Shown here one piece after another: positions 12,421-24,187 of a stretch of DNA of 64,000 bases. Below the pieces are notes generated by a model. That model made no database searches and had not been told where the DNA came from. It worked only from the letters and a program-made list of their open reading frames with translations. Source of the DNA: Cordilura impudica (lineage: Eukaryota > Arthropoda > Insecta > Diptera > Scathophagidae); contig OY821519.1 in NCBI GenBank assembly GCA_963682025.1, positions 135,203,094-135,267,093 of the forward strand, in the 5' to 3' direction. Position 1 is the first letter of the stretch. Each line of letters starts with the position of its first letter. A program made the translations under genes and the position numbers.

Positions 12421-12802
12421 TACGAAAGCGACAGTCTTTTGACAAGTTCATTAGTTATCAATGTGATTTGTCGTGGAAAATATATCGCCAAAATCAAAAA
12501 TCGCCAAACGCAAAAATCGCGAAAAATAAAAATCGCCCAAAAACAAAAATCTTTAAAATCAAAAATGGGCAAAAGCAAAAATCGGTAAAAAGAAAAATTG
12601 CCAAATGATATTCTAAGTTCAAGGCCAATAGTTAAGTGTTACCAGATATAATATGGATAATCCATCTTCTTCTCATGGGCAGCTACATGTACCTTGCTCC
12701 AGGGTAGGAACGCCGAAAAATCTGATAATTGTTGTACCGAATGAAAAAACAAAAAACATTGTATATCAGCAAGTATCGAAATAAAAAAATCTGTACTAAT
12801 AA

Positions 12803-13211
12803 TCTATACTAGCATAATAAAGAGGTATTGTGTGTTTGTTTGTTTGTAGGAGGTAATGTCCGTAACTACTCATCTGATCTTCCTGGCTGTATTTTTTTTA
12901 AATATTTTTATTGGACGTGACACCTCCCATACAAAGTAAATTTTTATCATCATATGTATTGAGTGCTATGATAGAGAAAGATTTGCAAATTTGTCTCAGG
13001 TCATCTATTATTAACGTGAGTAGTCAGACAAAAAAAAAATGGGCGGGATTAGACAAATGCGCGTGGTACCCCCACACACACTTAATAATAAATGTGATAT
13101 ATCTGAATTACTGTATTAGTGAGAGACTTGGGGCTTTGCGTGTGCCCTATCATAACGATTCGGAAGGGGGGGAGGGGGAGGGTGTAGCGAAGCACACCGG
13201 GTTACATCTAG
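12803..13211 (+). mobile_element. short Helitron-like element, complete ends
   Basis: Same head as the element at 11376 (A|TCTATACTA, GTTT tract, GGAGGTAAT) and two diverged GGGCG units. The 3' hairpin GGTGT-AGCGAAGC-ACACC (13178-13199 region) is followed by GGGTTACAT and CTAG|T at 13208-13211. All expected Helitron terminal features are present. Non-autonomous. Confidence 0.65.
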
Positions 13212-13970
13212 TTTTAAATAAAGCGGTGTTCGCCGCTTGACCGATCGATAGTCCGCATTAATATGTAAAAAATTTAATGTAATATGTATTACATAAATCA
13301 GTAAATGTCTAGAATATATAGATGTCATTTTTACCTAGTCCCCATATTATATTCACATCCATTATAAATCTGGATATTTCTCTAGGTAGCAATATCTCCT
13401 ATTTGCCTGCCTTTAGGATCTAACCATTTTTTAACCTAAAACCAAATTACAAATGGACACAGCGTCGATGATAATATTTATTTAATAATAATATTTTTAT
13501 TTATTATTAATAATAGTAATATTTATTCTTTTCGAAATGTTAGCAGAATTTTGGGACATCCGACGATTATGATGATGCGAGTATGATTTTAAATTGGTGA
13601 AAATCCAATTTATCATTTAGGATTGCTATTTATTTTTTTTTATCTTATCACACATATTTTATTTAGTTTAATGTAAAAATTATTTAAAAACAAATAAATA
13701 ATAATAAAAATGTTCGTGTGTGTTTTCATATGTCGTATTAGTAAAAATTCCGATTAATGGTTTTAACAATCAATAATTCAAATTAATAATTCCATTGTAT
13801 CAACTAAATTTCACTATTCATACAATAAAATTTATATATAATTTCAATTGTCTTTACCATTTCACGGTAATATATATTATACAATTCAGTAACAACAACA
13901 GAATTATTTGATAGTACACGTGACTACCAAAATTCGATTGCCAAAAAAGTCGGTTGCTACGACGAATCCG
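13212..13970. other. no gene seen; AT-rich spacer
   Basis: Very AT-rich, with short inverted tracts near 13480-13520 (ATTTATTAATAATAATA type). No ORF or repeat end recognised. Confidence 0.45.
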
Positions 13971-13974
13971 TTTT

Positions 13975-14370
13975 CTGTGTGTAAGCTTCTATCAGCCATG
14001 AGACAAATGCTGTTGAAATTGGTGACAATTTTTGCATGTTCAGCCCTGGTCCCATACAAATGACCCCTATGTTGATAACATCCATTAATTAGTAGTCCAA
14101 AAATAATCCATACAGGATAATTGTTATTCATAGCCCCAATATTAAGCTTCTTCCCGATCTTCACTTAAACCTATCAAAAACAAAAATGTTGAACAGATTT
14201 GGTTTGTATATGTTTTTGCAAAGAATAAGTGACTACAAAATATGGTCAGTATCGGTCCAGTTTTCCGCCTAGTCCCCATATAAATATAGCATCCGATATG
14301 AACTATTTCCGATCCGCAGGCAAAAAATTAAAAAAAGTTTAACTCAGATTTGGTGGAACTTTAATTAATT
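13975..14370 (-). repeat. R1 repeat, decayed inverted copy
   Basis: In reverse orientation it carries R1 landmarks: the GTTCAGCCC..CCCATACAAATGACCCCTAT block, the CTTCCCGATCTTCACTTAAA block and the CCCCATATAAATATAGCAT..GAACTATTTCCGAT..GCAG block. These match the complements of copies A and D in the same order. Both ends are missing. Confidence 0.7.
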
Positions 14371-14569
14371 ATATTTCTGTTCGTTGGTTTATTAGCGACA
14401 CATACACATTTTTTTCTTGTAGTTGTTTCTTTCACAGGTACACAAGTAAACAAAAATATGTATGCATCGCTGATACATATCTTTACATTTTCGTACGTCA
14501 TTCCTCGCCTGTTTAGTCTACAGGATCCAAATGCAATACTAAACTACTGCGAATAATGGCGAACATTTT

Positions 14570-14700
14570 AATGCAGGTAAAGCGATCAACAGACAGATAG
14601 ACAGACAGACAGACGGACATCACCAGATCAACTTATCCTTTTATAACGATCAAGATTATATAAAATTTATGGGGTCTCCGGAATTTAGTACACAGTGGTG
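14570..14700 (+). repeat. R2-type repeat 3' end fragment
   Basis: Contains (GACA)n GACGGACATCACCAGATCAAC, TTTATGGGGTCTCCGGA and ACACAGTGGTGTTGATGATATAAA. This is the order seen at the 3' ends of other R2 copies (for example 37370-37527). Not a gene. Confidence 0.5.
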
Positions 14701-14806
14701 TTGATGATATAAAAACAATTATATTAAAAACACACAACCAAACTTATTTTAAATCAAATGTATCAATTTTCGTTAAAAAAATTTTAGATATGATATTGTG
14801 TTTTGT

Positions 14807-14812
14807 TTTATT
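14807..14812 (-). promoter_or_regulatory. candidate polyadenylation signal
   Basis: AATAAA on the minus strand, 23 bases beyond the stop codon of the hydrolase gene. Position and sequence fit a poly(A) signal; no transcript evidence. Confidence 0.5.
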
Positions 14813-14834
14813 ATTGAAATAAAATGTACTATTT

Positions 14835-15867
14835 TTACAGTTTAGATTGTTCAATTTCAATTTTTCTAACACCGTTATTATGTTTTAACAAAAAATTAAT
14901 TATTAATTGAGCCACTGGCTCAGCATCATTTAGATGTAAATGATGAGTACCCGTCGGATATGAGTACAATTCAAAATTGAGATTATTCTTCAACAGATGT
15001 ACGTAGTCATCGATAGCTTTTGAGTTTCTGTTTGTTGAACTTGCACCTTTGATCACCAAGTAGGGTATGGAAGCTTCGCAAATACGTCTAGTCATTTCTG
15101 TACGAAATTCCGGACATGCATTCATATCGTATGTGAATTTACAACGATTATCGCGAATGAAATAGTACTTTTCGGGATATATAGAAGATCGTGTTATATT
15201 GCGTTCTAAAATATATTTACAATTTTCGAGTTTAACTGATTGCTGAGAGCCTTCGTAGTAAAGTTTTTCACATTCCGCCATGGTATACGATGGTGGTTGG
15301 GTTGAGTTCGAGGTCATTAAACGTTCATTCTCTTTTAAAGCTCGTTCAATTATGGTGGCTATAATTTGTGTTGTTACTTCTGATGGTCGATATTTATATA
15401 TAAGAACATCTAAACTAATAACCATATCGACTCTTTCCGGATATATAGAAGCAAATTTAATGCACACATGCCCAGTCATTGAGTGGCCCAGTAGCGTAAC
15501 CGTTTTCCATTTGTATGTGTCCATTATGCGTAAAATCATAACTACAAAGTCCATACAGTGATATATTATACCAACTGGTAAATGTGATGAATGACCATGA
15601 CCAGGTAAATCTATACAGAGTACACTACGGTAGGGTGCTAGTAGTGGAGCTAATGTCGCATAAGTACCACAACTGTCTAACCAGCCATGTAAGGCTAATA
15701 TGGGTTTCTCCATTTGGTCGCCGTACCAGCGACCAGCTAAATGACCCCATGGTACACGAATTTGTATTTCAGTATACTAAATATAACAAAGAAAAAACGA
15801 TTTATAATAATACTCGTAACTTTAACTTCTAACGAATATGTGAACTTACGCTATTTGAATCTTGCAT
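14835..15867 (-). CDS. serine hydrolase-like protein (kraken/SERHL type alpha/beta hydrolase), paralogue 1
   Basis: Two exons: 15867-15850 (MQDSNS, donor GCGTAAGT) and 15776-14835, with a 73-bp GT-AG intron. The spliced product is 319 residues, the normal size for the family. The first ATG in the obvious exon (15713) is too late, because the frame continues upstream through IQIRVPWGHLAGRWYG, a conserved family N terminus. The fold is alpha/beta hydrolase: oxyanion-loop HGW at residues 36-38, IDLPGHG, nucleophile elbow GHSMTG with Ser105, conserved ISLD around residue 129, and the THHLHLN histidine cluster at 284-287. The family hydrolyses ester or amide-type substrates that are mostly undefined; kraken has been linked to detoxification or digestion, so the substrate here is unknown. 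No signal peptide is seen, which suggests a cytosolic or peroxisomal location. It lies head-to-head with a paralogue about 1.2 kb away. The frame is intact. Confidence 0.9.
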
Positions 15868-17048
15868 TTGTTTAGTTTTTTTTGTATTATTTCATTGTTT
15901 AGTTAGCACTCACAATCTGAGACAATTAGTTACTGAGTCCACATTGAATAAAATATGTTAGCTTAAATATATTTACGTTGAAATTATCTGCAATGAGCGC
16001 GAGCAACTTCAGGCTACTAAAAAAAATGTAAAATAACCGATATAATTTCTTAAATGTCAGAAATTTTTGTTTACACAAATCATAAAGGCGAGAGAGAGTG
16101 AGAGAACATCTGTAAGTTCTCTCAAAATAAAATAAATTTAATCTCACGATGGTTCTGTTCGTCGAATTTAAAAAATGCCGAATTGTATGGAATTAAACAG
16201 CCCGTCGTTAATGTGTTTAAAATTTAAATACTTTAGCTGTAGTGGTATTTGTTGAAAAAATATTAGAGAGCGGAGCAGTAAACCGATATAGACAGCAAAA
16301 GAGAACGTTATCTGAGGTTGAGCGTTTTTGTTAACATTTCTCTTTATATTTTTTGCATTCTTCTCCGCTTTTTTAATTCGTGTTCTGATGTTTTAACAGG
16401 CAGTTCAGTTTAATCTTTAATTTTTATTGAAATTGTTCATAATTTTTTTTGTAATTCTTTGAAAACCAAAAAAATTTAATATTATTGCGAATGAATTAAA
16501 ATCTTGCGGATATAGAAAATTATAACATTTGAGGTAATTGAACAACTTAAGAAAATTGGTCGATTTAAAACCTAAAAAATTCAAGCGTAATAGAGGTGAT
16601 CATTTTATTTGCATCAAATTAGTTCTTCAATCAGTAATACATTCATACATATATGTACAATATTTCAATATTATATTTTTTTGTAGCTTTAAATAAAATT
16701 TCTTAACCCGAAAAAAGCTCAACAAAATTTCAAACTTTTACCTTTACACTATTGTGCAGGAGCAAAATCAACAATATATACATACATGGTTTATTCGCAT
16801 CAAAAAAATTTAATTATTTCATAGAAAAAGTTGTGTTTTTAATTTTCAAACAAAATTTGATGTAACCGAAGGGATTGTTTTATCAGCCCATACTGTAATT
16901 TTTTATTGGCGGCTTTTTGACAACCCTTATCTAAATATTAAAGCCATTATCATTTGTTTTTTTTTTTCGAAAATCGTAAAGGAAAAAATATAGTTTAAAA
17001 TACAATTTTAATTATAGCCAATTTTGTTTAGAATAAATTATTAAGACA
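15868..17048. other. shared intergenic region between divergent hydrolase genes
   Basis: About 1.18 kb separates the two start codons and must hold both promoters. It is AT-rich with a GAGAGAGAG tract near 16090 (possible GAGA-factor-type site). I could not identify a TATA box or initiator with confidence. The minus-strand ORF at 15926-16147 has no recognisable content. Confidence 0.5.
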
Positions 17049-18087
17049 ATGGCACAGGTAAACTTTTTTCATTTTAGAATTTTATATAAAACTATATACT
17101 TATAATATACTTAATCATTTGTTTTAGTACGAAGATATAACAATTCCCCTACGCTTGGGCTATTTAAAGGGCTGTTGGTATGGCAAGCGTAACGAGAGAC
17201 CGATATTAGCATTGCATGGTTGGCAAGATAACGCTGGTACATTTGCCTTATTAGCACCGCTCTTAAGTCATCATACTCCTATCTTGGCCATAGATTTTCC
17301 AGGTCATGGCAGATCCTCTCATTATCCAGCCGGTGTGCTTTATCATGTTCTAGATTATGTACGCTTAATTAAGGAGATTATGCTCTATTTCAAATGGCCA
17401 AAAATTTCAATAATGGGTCATTCAATGGCATCTGGTGTGGCATATCATTTTACATCGTTATATCCTGATTGCGTTGATATTATTATTAGTCTTGATGTTT
17501 TGCATAGCAGATATTTTAGCTTAGATTTCCAAATACATACGTTAAATATTTTTATTGAAAAATTTCTCATCGATACTGAACGTAAAATTTTATGCACTCA
17601 AAATGGTATTGAACCGCCTGTTTATACATTTGATGATTTGGAACGAATCCAGCATTTGGCCTCTGAAGGTTCTATTGACTTAAATAAGGCTAAATACATA
17701 TTGGAAAGAAATATTACTGCATCCCGCGAACACTCTGATAATTATTACTTTTCACGAGATGGTGCTATTAAATATATTTACGAATCACATATCGAACCAG
17801 GTCTCATAGAAGCATTGACCAAGAGAATTTATAACATCAAGTGGTTGGCATTAAAAGCAGAAGACTCTTATCATTTTGATGCTGAAAAGCCGATAACGAA
17901 AAAGGTGATGGCAATTTTAAAGGAAAATAATCCAGATTTCATATATCATGTAATACCTGGTGTCAAACATCATCTGCATCTGAATAATGCTGAAAAGGTA
18001 GCTGAGTATATTGTACCATTTCTACAAAAATATAGACCACCAGAAAAGATAGTAGTTAACAACAATGAAGAGCTTAGCAAGTTGTAA
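17049..18087 (+). CDS. serine hydrolase-like protein (kraken/SERHL type alpha/beta hydrolase), paralogue 2
   Basis: Two exons: 17049-17057 (Met-Ala-Gln, then GTAAAC) and 17128-18087, joined by a 70-bp intron ending GTTTTAG. The product is 322 residues. The 9-base coding exon is short, but it mirrors the neighbour's 18-base first exon and the frame joins cleanly into YEDITIPLRLGYLKGCWYG. The core shows ILALHGWQDNAGTF (HGW at 33-35), IDFPGHGRSSH, nucleophile elbow GHSMASG with Ser102, ISLDVL and KHHLHLNNAE, whose histidines fall at 284, 285 and 287, the same positions as in paralogue 1. YILERNIT in the lid region is shared by both proteins. It encodes a predicted soluble hydrolase of unknown substrate. 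An older duplication is likely, because the proteins are diverged but colinear. No defects seen. Confidence 0.92.
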
Positions 18088-18214
18088 GAAAAAAACTTAA
18101 TAATTAAAAATTTTTATGATTTAAAAAAAAATTATGAACTCCTATTTATTAATTTTGTGTAAAAAAATATTTGTCAATTCTTAATTATAATCACAAATAT
18201 ATTTTCCACTGTTT

Positions 18215-18760
18215 GTTTGACCGCTATAAAAATTTGTATTTTTCAACGGATTTCTCTAAAATTTGGTATGCACAATCTCTGTACTCCAGGCAAGGTCACT
18301 GTATGATTCCTACGGCCACGCCTACTTTTACGCCGACTTTTTATACAAAATTCACTTTCTCTTTTTTGGCATATTTGTTCGCTATACAAATTTTTATTTT
18401 TCAACGGACTTCTCTGAAATTTGGTACGCATAATCTCTGTACTCCAGGCAAGGTAGTCATATGCTTCTTACCAGCCACGCCTAATTTTTCGCCTAATTCT
18501 ATATGTATATAAAATTTATTTTTTTTTCTTCTTTTGTTTCTTTGTTTGACTGCTATACAAACTTTTTTTCAACGGCTTTCCCTGACATTTGGTACACGTG
18601 ATCTCTGTGGTCCAGCGAAGGTCCGATTATATATCTTTCTGGCCATGCCTACCTTTACGCCCACTTTTTTATAAAACTCATTTTCTGTTTTTTTGTACAT
18701 TTGTTCGATATACAACTTTGTATTTTCCAATAGATTTCTCTGAAATTTGGTAAACGCGGG
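18215..18760 (+). repeat. about 163-bp tandem repeat, just over three units
   Basis: Units start near 18215, 18377, 18544 and 18703 (spacing 162, 167, 159). Each contains a TATACAAAnTTTTATTTTTCAACGG-like segment, TTTGGTA, ATCTCTGTACTCCAG and GCCACGCCTA. The last is partial. Lies just downstream of the hydrolase gene. Confidence 0.75.
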
Positions 18761-19152
18761 AATAACTTCACGATGAACAAATTCTCCAAATTTAATAAGC
18801 GATCCCCAAAAGAAATTAACAAATTACCTATTTTTTTTTAAACGAAATAAAAAAAATGAACTTACTCCCCAAATTCATTCTTAAATTCTTACATATTTTT
18901 ATTTAATAAATTATGTTAAATATTTATTTATGTGAAAATTTGCATACTGATCTCAATATCTGTCCTGCAATACATGTATTTAAAATCTGTATTCTTTTCT
19001 ATAGCATCATTTCGACGCACTCGCGGAACGCAGCTGAAGGAAAAACCAGAAATGTTGTATATCAGAAAGCTCTAGAATAACTAAATTCGTAACTTGGACG
19101 TCATACACACACGATAATCCATGCATAAACAAAGTTAGTTGTAATGGTAAGC

Positions 19153-20224
19153 AGGCGCTGAGTACTTAGTCCCAAATAAACAAATTCCCAAAAAATAAAC
19201 TTATTCCCCAAACAATTGGTGAATAACTTCATGATAAACAAATCCCCAAATTTTTTAAAAAAGGCCCCCAAAAGAAATGAATAAATTTCCCATACTGCTC
19301 TCAATATCTGTCCTGCAGTAAACGTGCTTAAAATCTGTATTCTTTTCAATAGCATCATTTCGGTGCGCGGAAGCGGCGCGCGGACGCGGACGCGACGCGA
19401 CTCACTCGCGGAACACAGCTTAGCTAAAATATCGGAATGATCTGAAAAATATATTTTGGCGATTAAAATAAGTTGACGACAACTGCGCGGCAGCACGGGT
19501 GTGGCTGTCAAACGCGCGGAAGCGGCACGCGGACGCGGACGCGGACGCGGACGCGACGCGACGTTCTCGCGGAACAGAGCTTAGCTAAAATATCGGAATG
19601 ATCTGAAAAATATGATTTGGCAATTACAATAACTTGACAACAACTGCGAGGCAGCAATGTTGTGGCTGCCAAACGTGCGGAATCGGCTCGAGGACGCGGA
19701 CGCGACGCTCTCACGAACACAATCGCGCACGCAACTCGCTCGCGAAACACAGCTCAGTGAAAAGTCTTATGATCAATTTTATCTACGTGTGTGCAATAAT
19801 TACCTGTTGATCAAAATAGGCCAAACATATACCATAAGCAGTTGCTTAAAGCAATCCTTGCGGCACAATTTTAAACGTCGCATTCATTTTCCATTTTTGA
19901 AACTTCTACAAATTTGACATCTCTGTTCAATGATGATCGTGTTTCCAAAATAAATAAACTTCCGAAAAAAAACTTCAAGCGGTTTCGCAGCATATTTTTG
20001 AAGTATTTTTGCTGTAGCGTCTTTTAAAAAAATTTCTAAATTAAAAAAAACAAAAAAAAAAATTTCATGATGAAAAAAATTCCCAAATTTTACGCTTTTT
20101 GGGGGTAAATTCATATTTTATTTCAATTTAAAATTCTTTGTTTTTTTAATTCCATACAAATTTTTGGGGAGAAAGTTAATTTTTTTGAGGAATTTGTTCA
20201 TTGGACACTAAGTACTCAGCGCCT
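19153..20224. mobile_element. 1.07-kb TIR element with GC-rich CGGACG minisatellite inside
   Basis: Left end AGGCGCTGAGTACTTAGT is inverted at the right end (ACTAAGTACTCAGCGCCT, ending 20224). The inversion continues for about 35 bp (AAACAAATTCC type). The perfect 7-bp direct repeat GGTAAGC (19146-19152 and 20225-20231) flanks it. Inside, three units of about 150-160 bp (19365, 19513, 19674) each carry (CGGACG)n, CTCGCGGAACA and AGCTTAGCTAAAATATCGGA, making an unusually GC-rich island. No transposase. An internal segment (AATAACTTCA..GATAAACAAA) recurs just outside at 18765-18800, so there is a second partial copy. The family is uncertain. Confidence 0.7.
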
Positions 20225-20454
20225 GGTAAGCATAGTGATCCATTTTTCAAGTCAAAGGCCTTTGGATCCGGGGCAAGACCGGGCAAAAACAGCTAGTTAC
20301 AAATAAAATGTTTGATTTGTAGACATCTATACGAGCAGGTGGTAAATTTCTATTTCACAATACAATCACAAAAACAGCGTAAAATATGAGCTTACATGTT
20401 ACGCTGTGAGACGTAAGACAAAATCGGTGTGACTTATGATTGTATTGGTGAAAA

Positions 20455-20650
20455 AAAGTACCTGTTTGAAAATGAAAAATGAAAAGTAAAAAATAAAAAA
20501 TTAAAAATAAAAAATTAAAAATAAAAATGAAAACCGAAAAATGAAATATGAAAAATAAAAAATGAAAAACCAAAACTAAAAAAATGATAAATAAAAAATG
20601 AATGAAAAATGAAAAATAAAAAATGAAAAATTAAAAGTTGAAATATAAAA
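20455..20650. repeat. degenerate (AAAAATG)n heptamer array
   Basis: Runs of GAAAAATGAAAAATA-type heptamers. The minus-strand ORF here (rich in Phe and Ile) is produced by the repeat and not a gene. Confidence 0.8.
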
Positions 20651-20817
20651 ATAAATATTTTTATATTAATTACTTAAATAACTACCCTACAAGAAATGAA
20701 TGACTGAAACTAACACATAAACAATTTTTGTGCATTAGATCAAACTTTTTGGAATAATCTTGTGATGGCCCTATGCCCATTGCAGGAGTAAAAGGAACAA
20801 AGCTATATATATATTAG

Positions 20818-22214
20818 AGTGGTCCTTGAAAAAATTAAAATGTGATTTTGGGTATAGGCGGGGTCCAGTTTGGTACCTTTCCATATAAAACTAATAAATG
20901 TGAAGTTTAGGGGCAATCAAGTTAAATTTAACAATGTTGAGTTATAGCTCAAAAATGTTCATATTTTATTTGGAAACATATATATGGTTTTTAAAAATAA
21001 TATACTTTTATAATAAAATTGGTTAAAAGTTCTTTAGATTTATATTCGCGAGCAATAAGCAGACAATTGCACCAGAGATATATCACAATGGATTATATCC
21101 CAGGAGCACTGAAGGGTTAAATAAATAAAAGTTAACCGGATTGTTTTTCGCCAAATCGAAATAGTGGTTCATCGAGTTTAATAGAAAAACTCGTTTTCGA
21201 TAATTTTTACTTAAAAATTTCTTCAAATCCAAAGCTGGCCTAGGCAAATAATGGTTTAACGCTTTCGGATTTATCCCAAAACTTAGGAACGGAAGTACTA
21301 CACATTTGGTTATTATATTTTAAGCGTCGCATCTAAAAATTCAACAGTACTTATAAAATATTTGAGTTTTTTGAATAAATTGCCTTTTATTTGCTTGGGG
21401 TCATATGTGACCCCAATTTCAAAAGGGTTAATGGGGTCATATTATTTTTTTCCGAGACCCTAGGCTATTAAGATGAAATGTAACATGAAAAAGAATAAAA
21501 GTGATGATATATTACAAAAATCCCATTTTTCTCGAAATCCGCAAAAATATAATCCTTGTAAAAAAATTCTGGTACAGGGTTTTACTTAGAAGTTCACACA
21601 GTTAATCTATAACATGTGGTTAACTAAGCCTTTAAGTGTCAGATCCTTTTTTTTAAATTTTGTTTAAGAAAATTTTTTAAAACTTGAAAAAGGAGTTTTC
21701 AAAATTTTATCAAAAAAACTTCCCATTTTCGGTCTCAATGCGCAATAGTTAACAACGTGGTAATAAAACAATGCTTCATATCTGATTACTTATAAGTATA
21801 GAGACAAAAAAAATTATGACTGTAATCAATTTCTCAAAGTTGAAAAAAATTCTATCAAATTTCATGACCTATTTTTTTTTTTTGGCACAAAAGTGGTCTG
21901 GGGCATTTGCTATTTCTTGGCGAATTTTTATTCGACTTTGAATTCTTATTGCTTTTTGAATAGATAATTTAATAGAGATGCAGACTCTTGCAACAACTTG
22001 TCGGAAAAATTAAGCTATAGAACGCAATTTTCGTAAAATTTAAAAAAAAAGTTATATTTTCCCATATAAACACATTTGTAATTTTCGATTTCCGGCGCGA
22101 CTTTTCTTTATCCGATTGCCCCCAAACTTCACATTTATTAGTTTTATATGGAAAGATAACAAACTGGACCCCGCCTATACCCAAAATAGCATTTTAGTTT
22201 TTTCAAGGACCACT
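20818..22214. mobile_element. 1.4-kb TIR element with about 100-bp terminal inverted repeats
   Basis: Left AGTGGTCCTTGAAAAAAT is mirrored at the right end (TTTTCAAGGACCACT, ending 22214). Homology continues for about 100 bp, through GGGTATAGGCGGGGTCCAGT and CATATAAAACTAATAAATG. No transposase ORF. A target duplication could not be fixed, because the flanks read TTAG and AGTG. The interior carries phrases shared with about 9.6-9.9 kb. Long TIRs without coding capacity point to a non-autonomous DNA transposon of unknown superfamily. Confidence 0.75.
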
Positions 22215-23455
22215 AGTGTGTGAAAATTAAGTTTTGAGAAAAAACGCATTTAAAGTTTCTACACCCTTTTAGGTACCAGTATCCACCGTTTTTGACACAA
22301 CACCTTTTTTGGCACACTAAGTCCCTTTTCTCGGAGAAGTTCACATATATGCTAGGATTCACGCCCACTGGAACGATCCAACCTATTTTTTGCAGGACTA
22401 CTCTCATAAATAACAAATGAACTAACACAATTCTGCCAGGATCTAGTTATAATACTATTCCAAATATACGATGATAAACTTTTATTCTTTATAGGAAGTG
22501 CCATGCCAATTGGTAACGTACTTAATATATGTGATTATGTATTATCTTTAATATATTGGGTATGATTTTTGTTCAAGGTTTTGCAGTAAAATTCATCACA
22601 ATAATTCAACAATTTAAATAAATATTACAAATAATTTTATAATATTCTTCAAATAGTTCTTTTAAAGGCAAAAAAATTGTTAATAAAATTTTACGTTAGT
22701 TACGCTTATCATTGACTGACTGCTCTGCTGATTCTGTAATGCTTTATGTATGGGATAGTGCACGAATTTTCGATATCGAAATAGTATTTTTGTGAGGTTC
22801 GGAAAAAAATTGCATGAACCAAAAAATGGGGGGAGGGCGAGGGCAAGTGACAAAAAGGGAAAAATTTACACATAAATGTAATTTTTCCTCTTCGATATTT
22901 TTTCCGAACTTACCCACCGCCTATCCCCATTTCTTAAGGAAGTTCCTATACAAAGTTAAAATTTTTATGAAACTTTAAAAATTGGGCCACCATAGCTCCT
23001 AAAAAGCCCCTATTCGGGTCAAGTATATGACTGACTCCCATTAGTTTTCCAACCCCAACAATATATTAGAGCATATATCATTATTAGATATATACAGAAG
23101 GAAAAGTCCCATCTTTTTCCCAATATTCTTCAACAACTATTTGCCCTTTATCACCAGCTCCTAAGGGGGCTACAATACAAATATGATGGTTTTTGTGAAA
23201 TTGTTAAATTTGGCCCCTACACCGCCTAGGATGCCCCTAATTTTTCCTCCCCAAAATTTGTTTCTAACATACCAACCCACTATCTCCATTTAATTTTTTT
23301 TTATTAAATAAGCTACTACTTAATGAGTTATAAATAAGTTGAGTGTTAAATTCTTTTACGTTACAGCCTTTATTGTTCAAAGAAATATTGGTTTTTTCGA
23401 TATAAAAATTACGTATTTCACTGCTACGTGCTCAAAAATATTTTTAATTGTCTTT
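22215..23455. other. no gene seen
   Basis: AT-rich DNA with some C-runs around 22850-23290. Minus ORF 22428-22213 lacks any recognisable motif. No repeat ends found. Confidence 0.45.
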
Positions 23456-23934
23456 ATTATACCCTCCACACCTCAGTGGCAGAGGGTATATATAGGTTTG
23501 TCATTCCGTTTGTAACGCATCGAATAAATTCCTGAGACCCCAAAAAAATATATATTCTTGATCCTTATAACAAGGGAAGTTGATTTACCGATGACCGTCT
23601 GTCCGTCTGTCCGTCTGTCTGTGGAAATCACGATCACGCCGTCAATATCTAAGCTAGACCGTTCGTTTTTGTATAAAATCGTTTATTAACATCCCAAAGG
23701 AGTTGCTATTTAAAATCGTGAAAATCGATCAAAGGATTCACGAAACTTTGAAAAACTCTTGAAAAAATAAAATTTTTCAGTGTGTTTGTTGTTTTTCTTA
23801 AGATGTGTTGTATATGTTGTAATTCCTCGTATTGTTGAAGTCGTTACAACTTTGTGTATATTAATAGTGCAGTGTCACATTGGCCTAAGCAAGTTTTACC
23901 ACATATTTTTTTTATCATTAAAATATTAAAAATA

Positions 23935-24155
23935 TAAAATATTAAAATTAATATTAAAAATTAAAAATTAATAAAAATAAAAAATGGAAAACGAAAAATG
24001 AAAAATGGAAAATGGAAAATGAAAAATGGAAATGAAAAATTAAAAATGGGGAATGGAAAATGAAAAATGAAAATTGAAAATTGAAAAATTAAAAACTAAA
24101 AATTAAAAATTTAAAATGGAAAATGAAAAATGGAAAATGAAAAATGAAAAATGAG

Positions 24156-24187
<32 letters not shown>

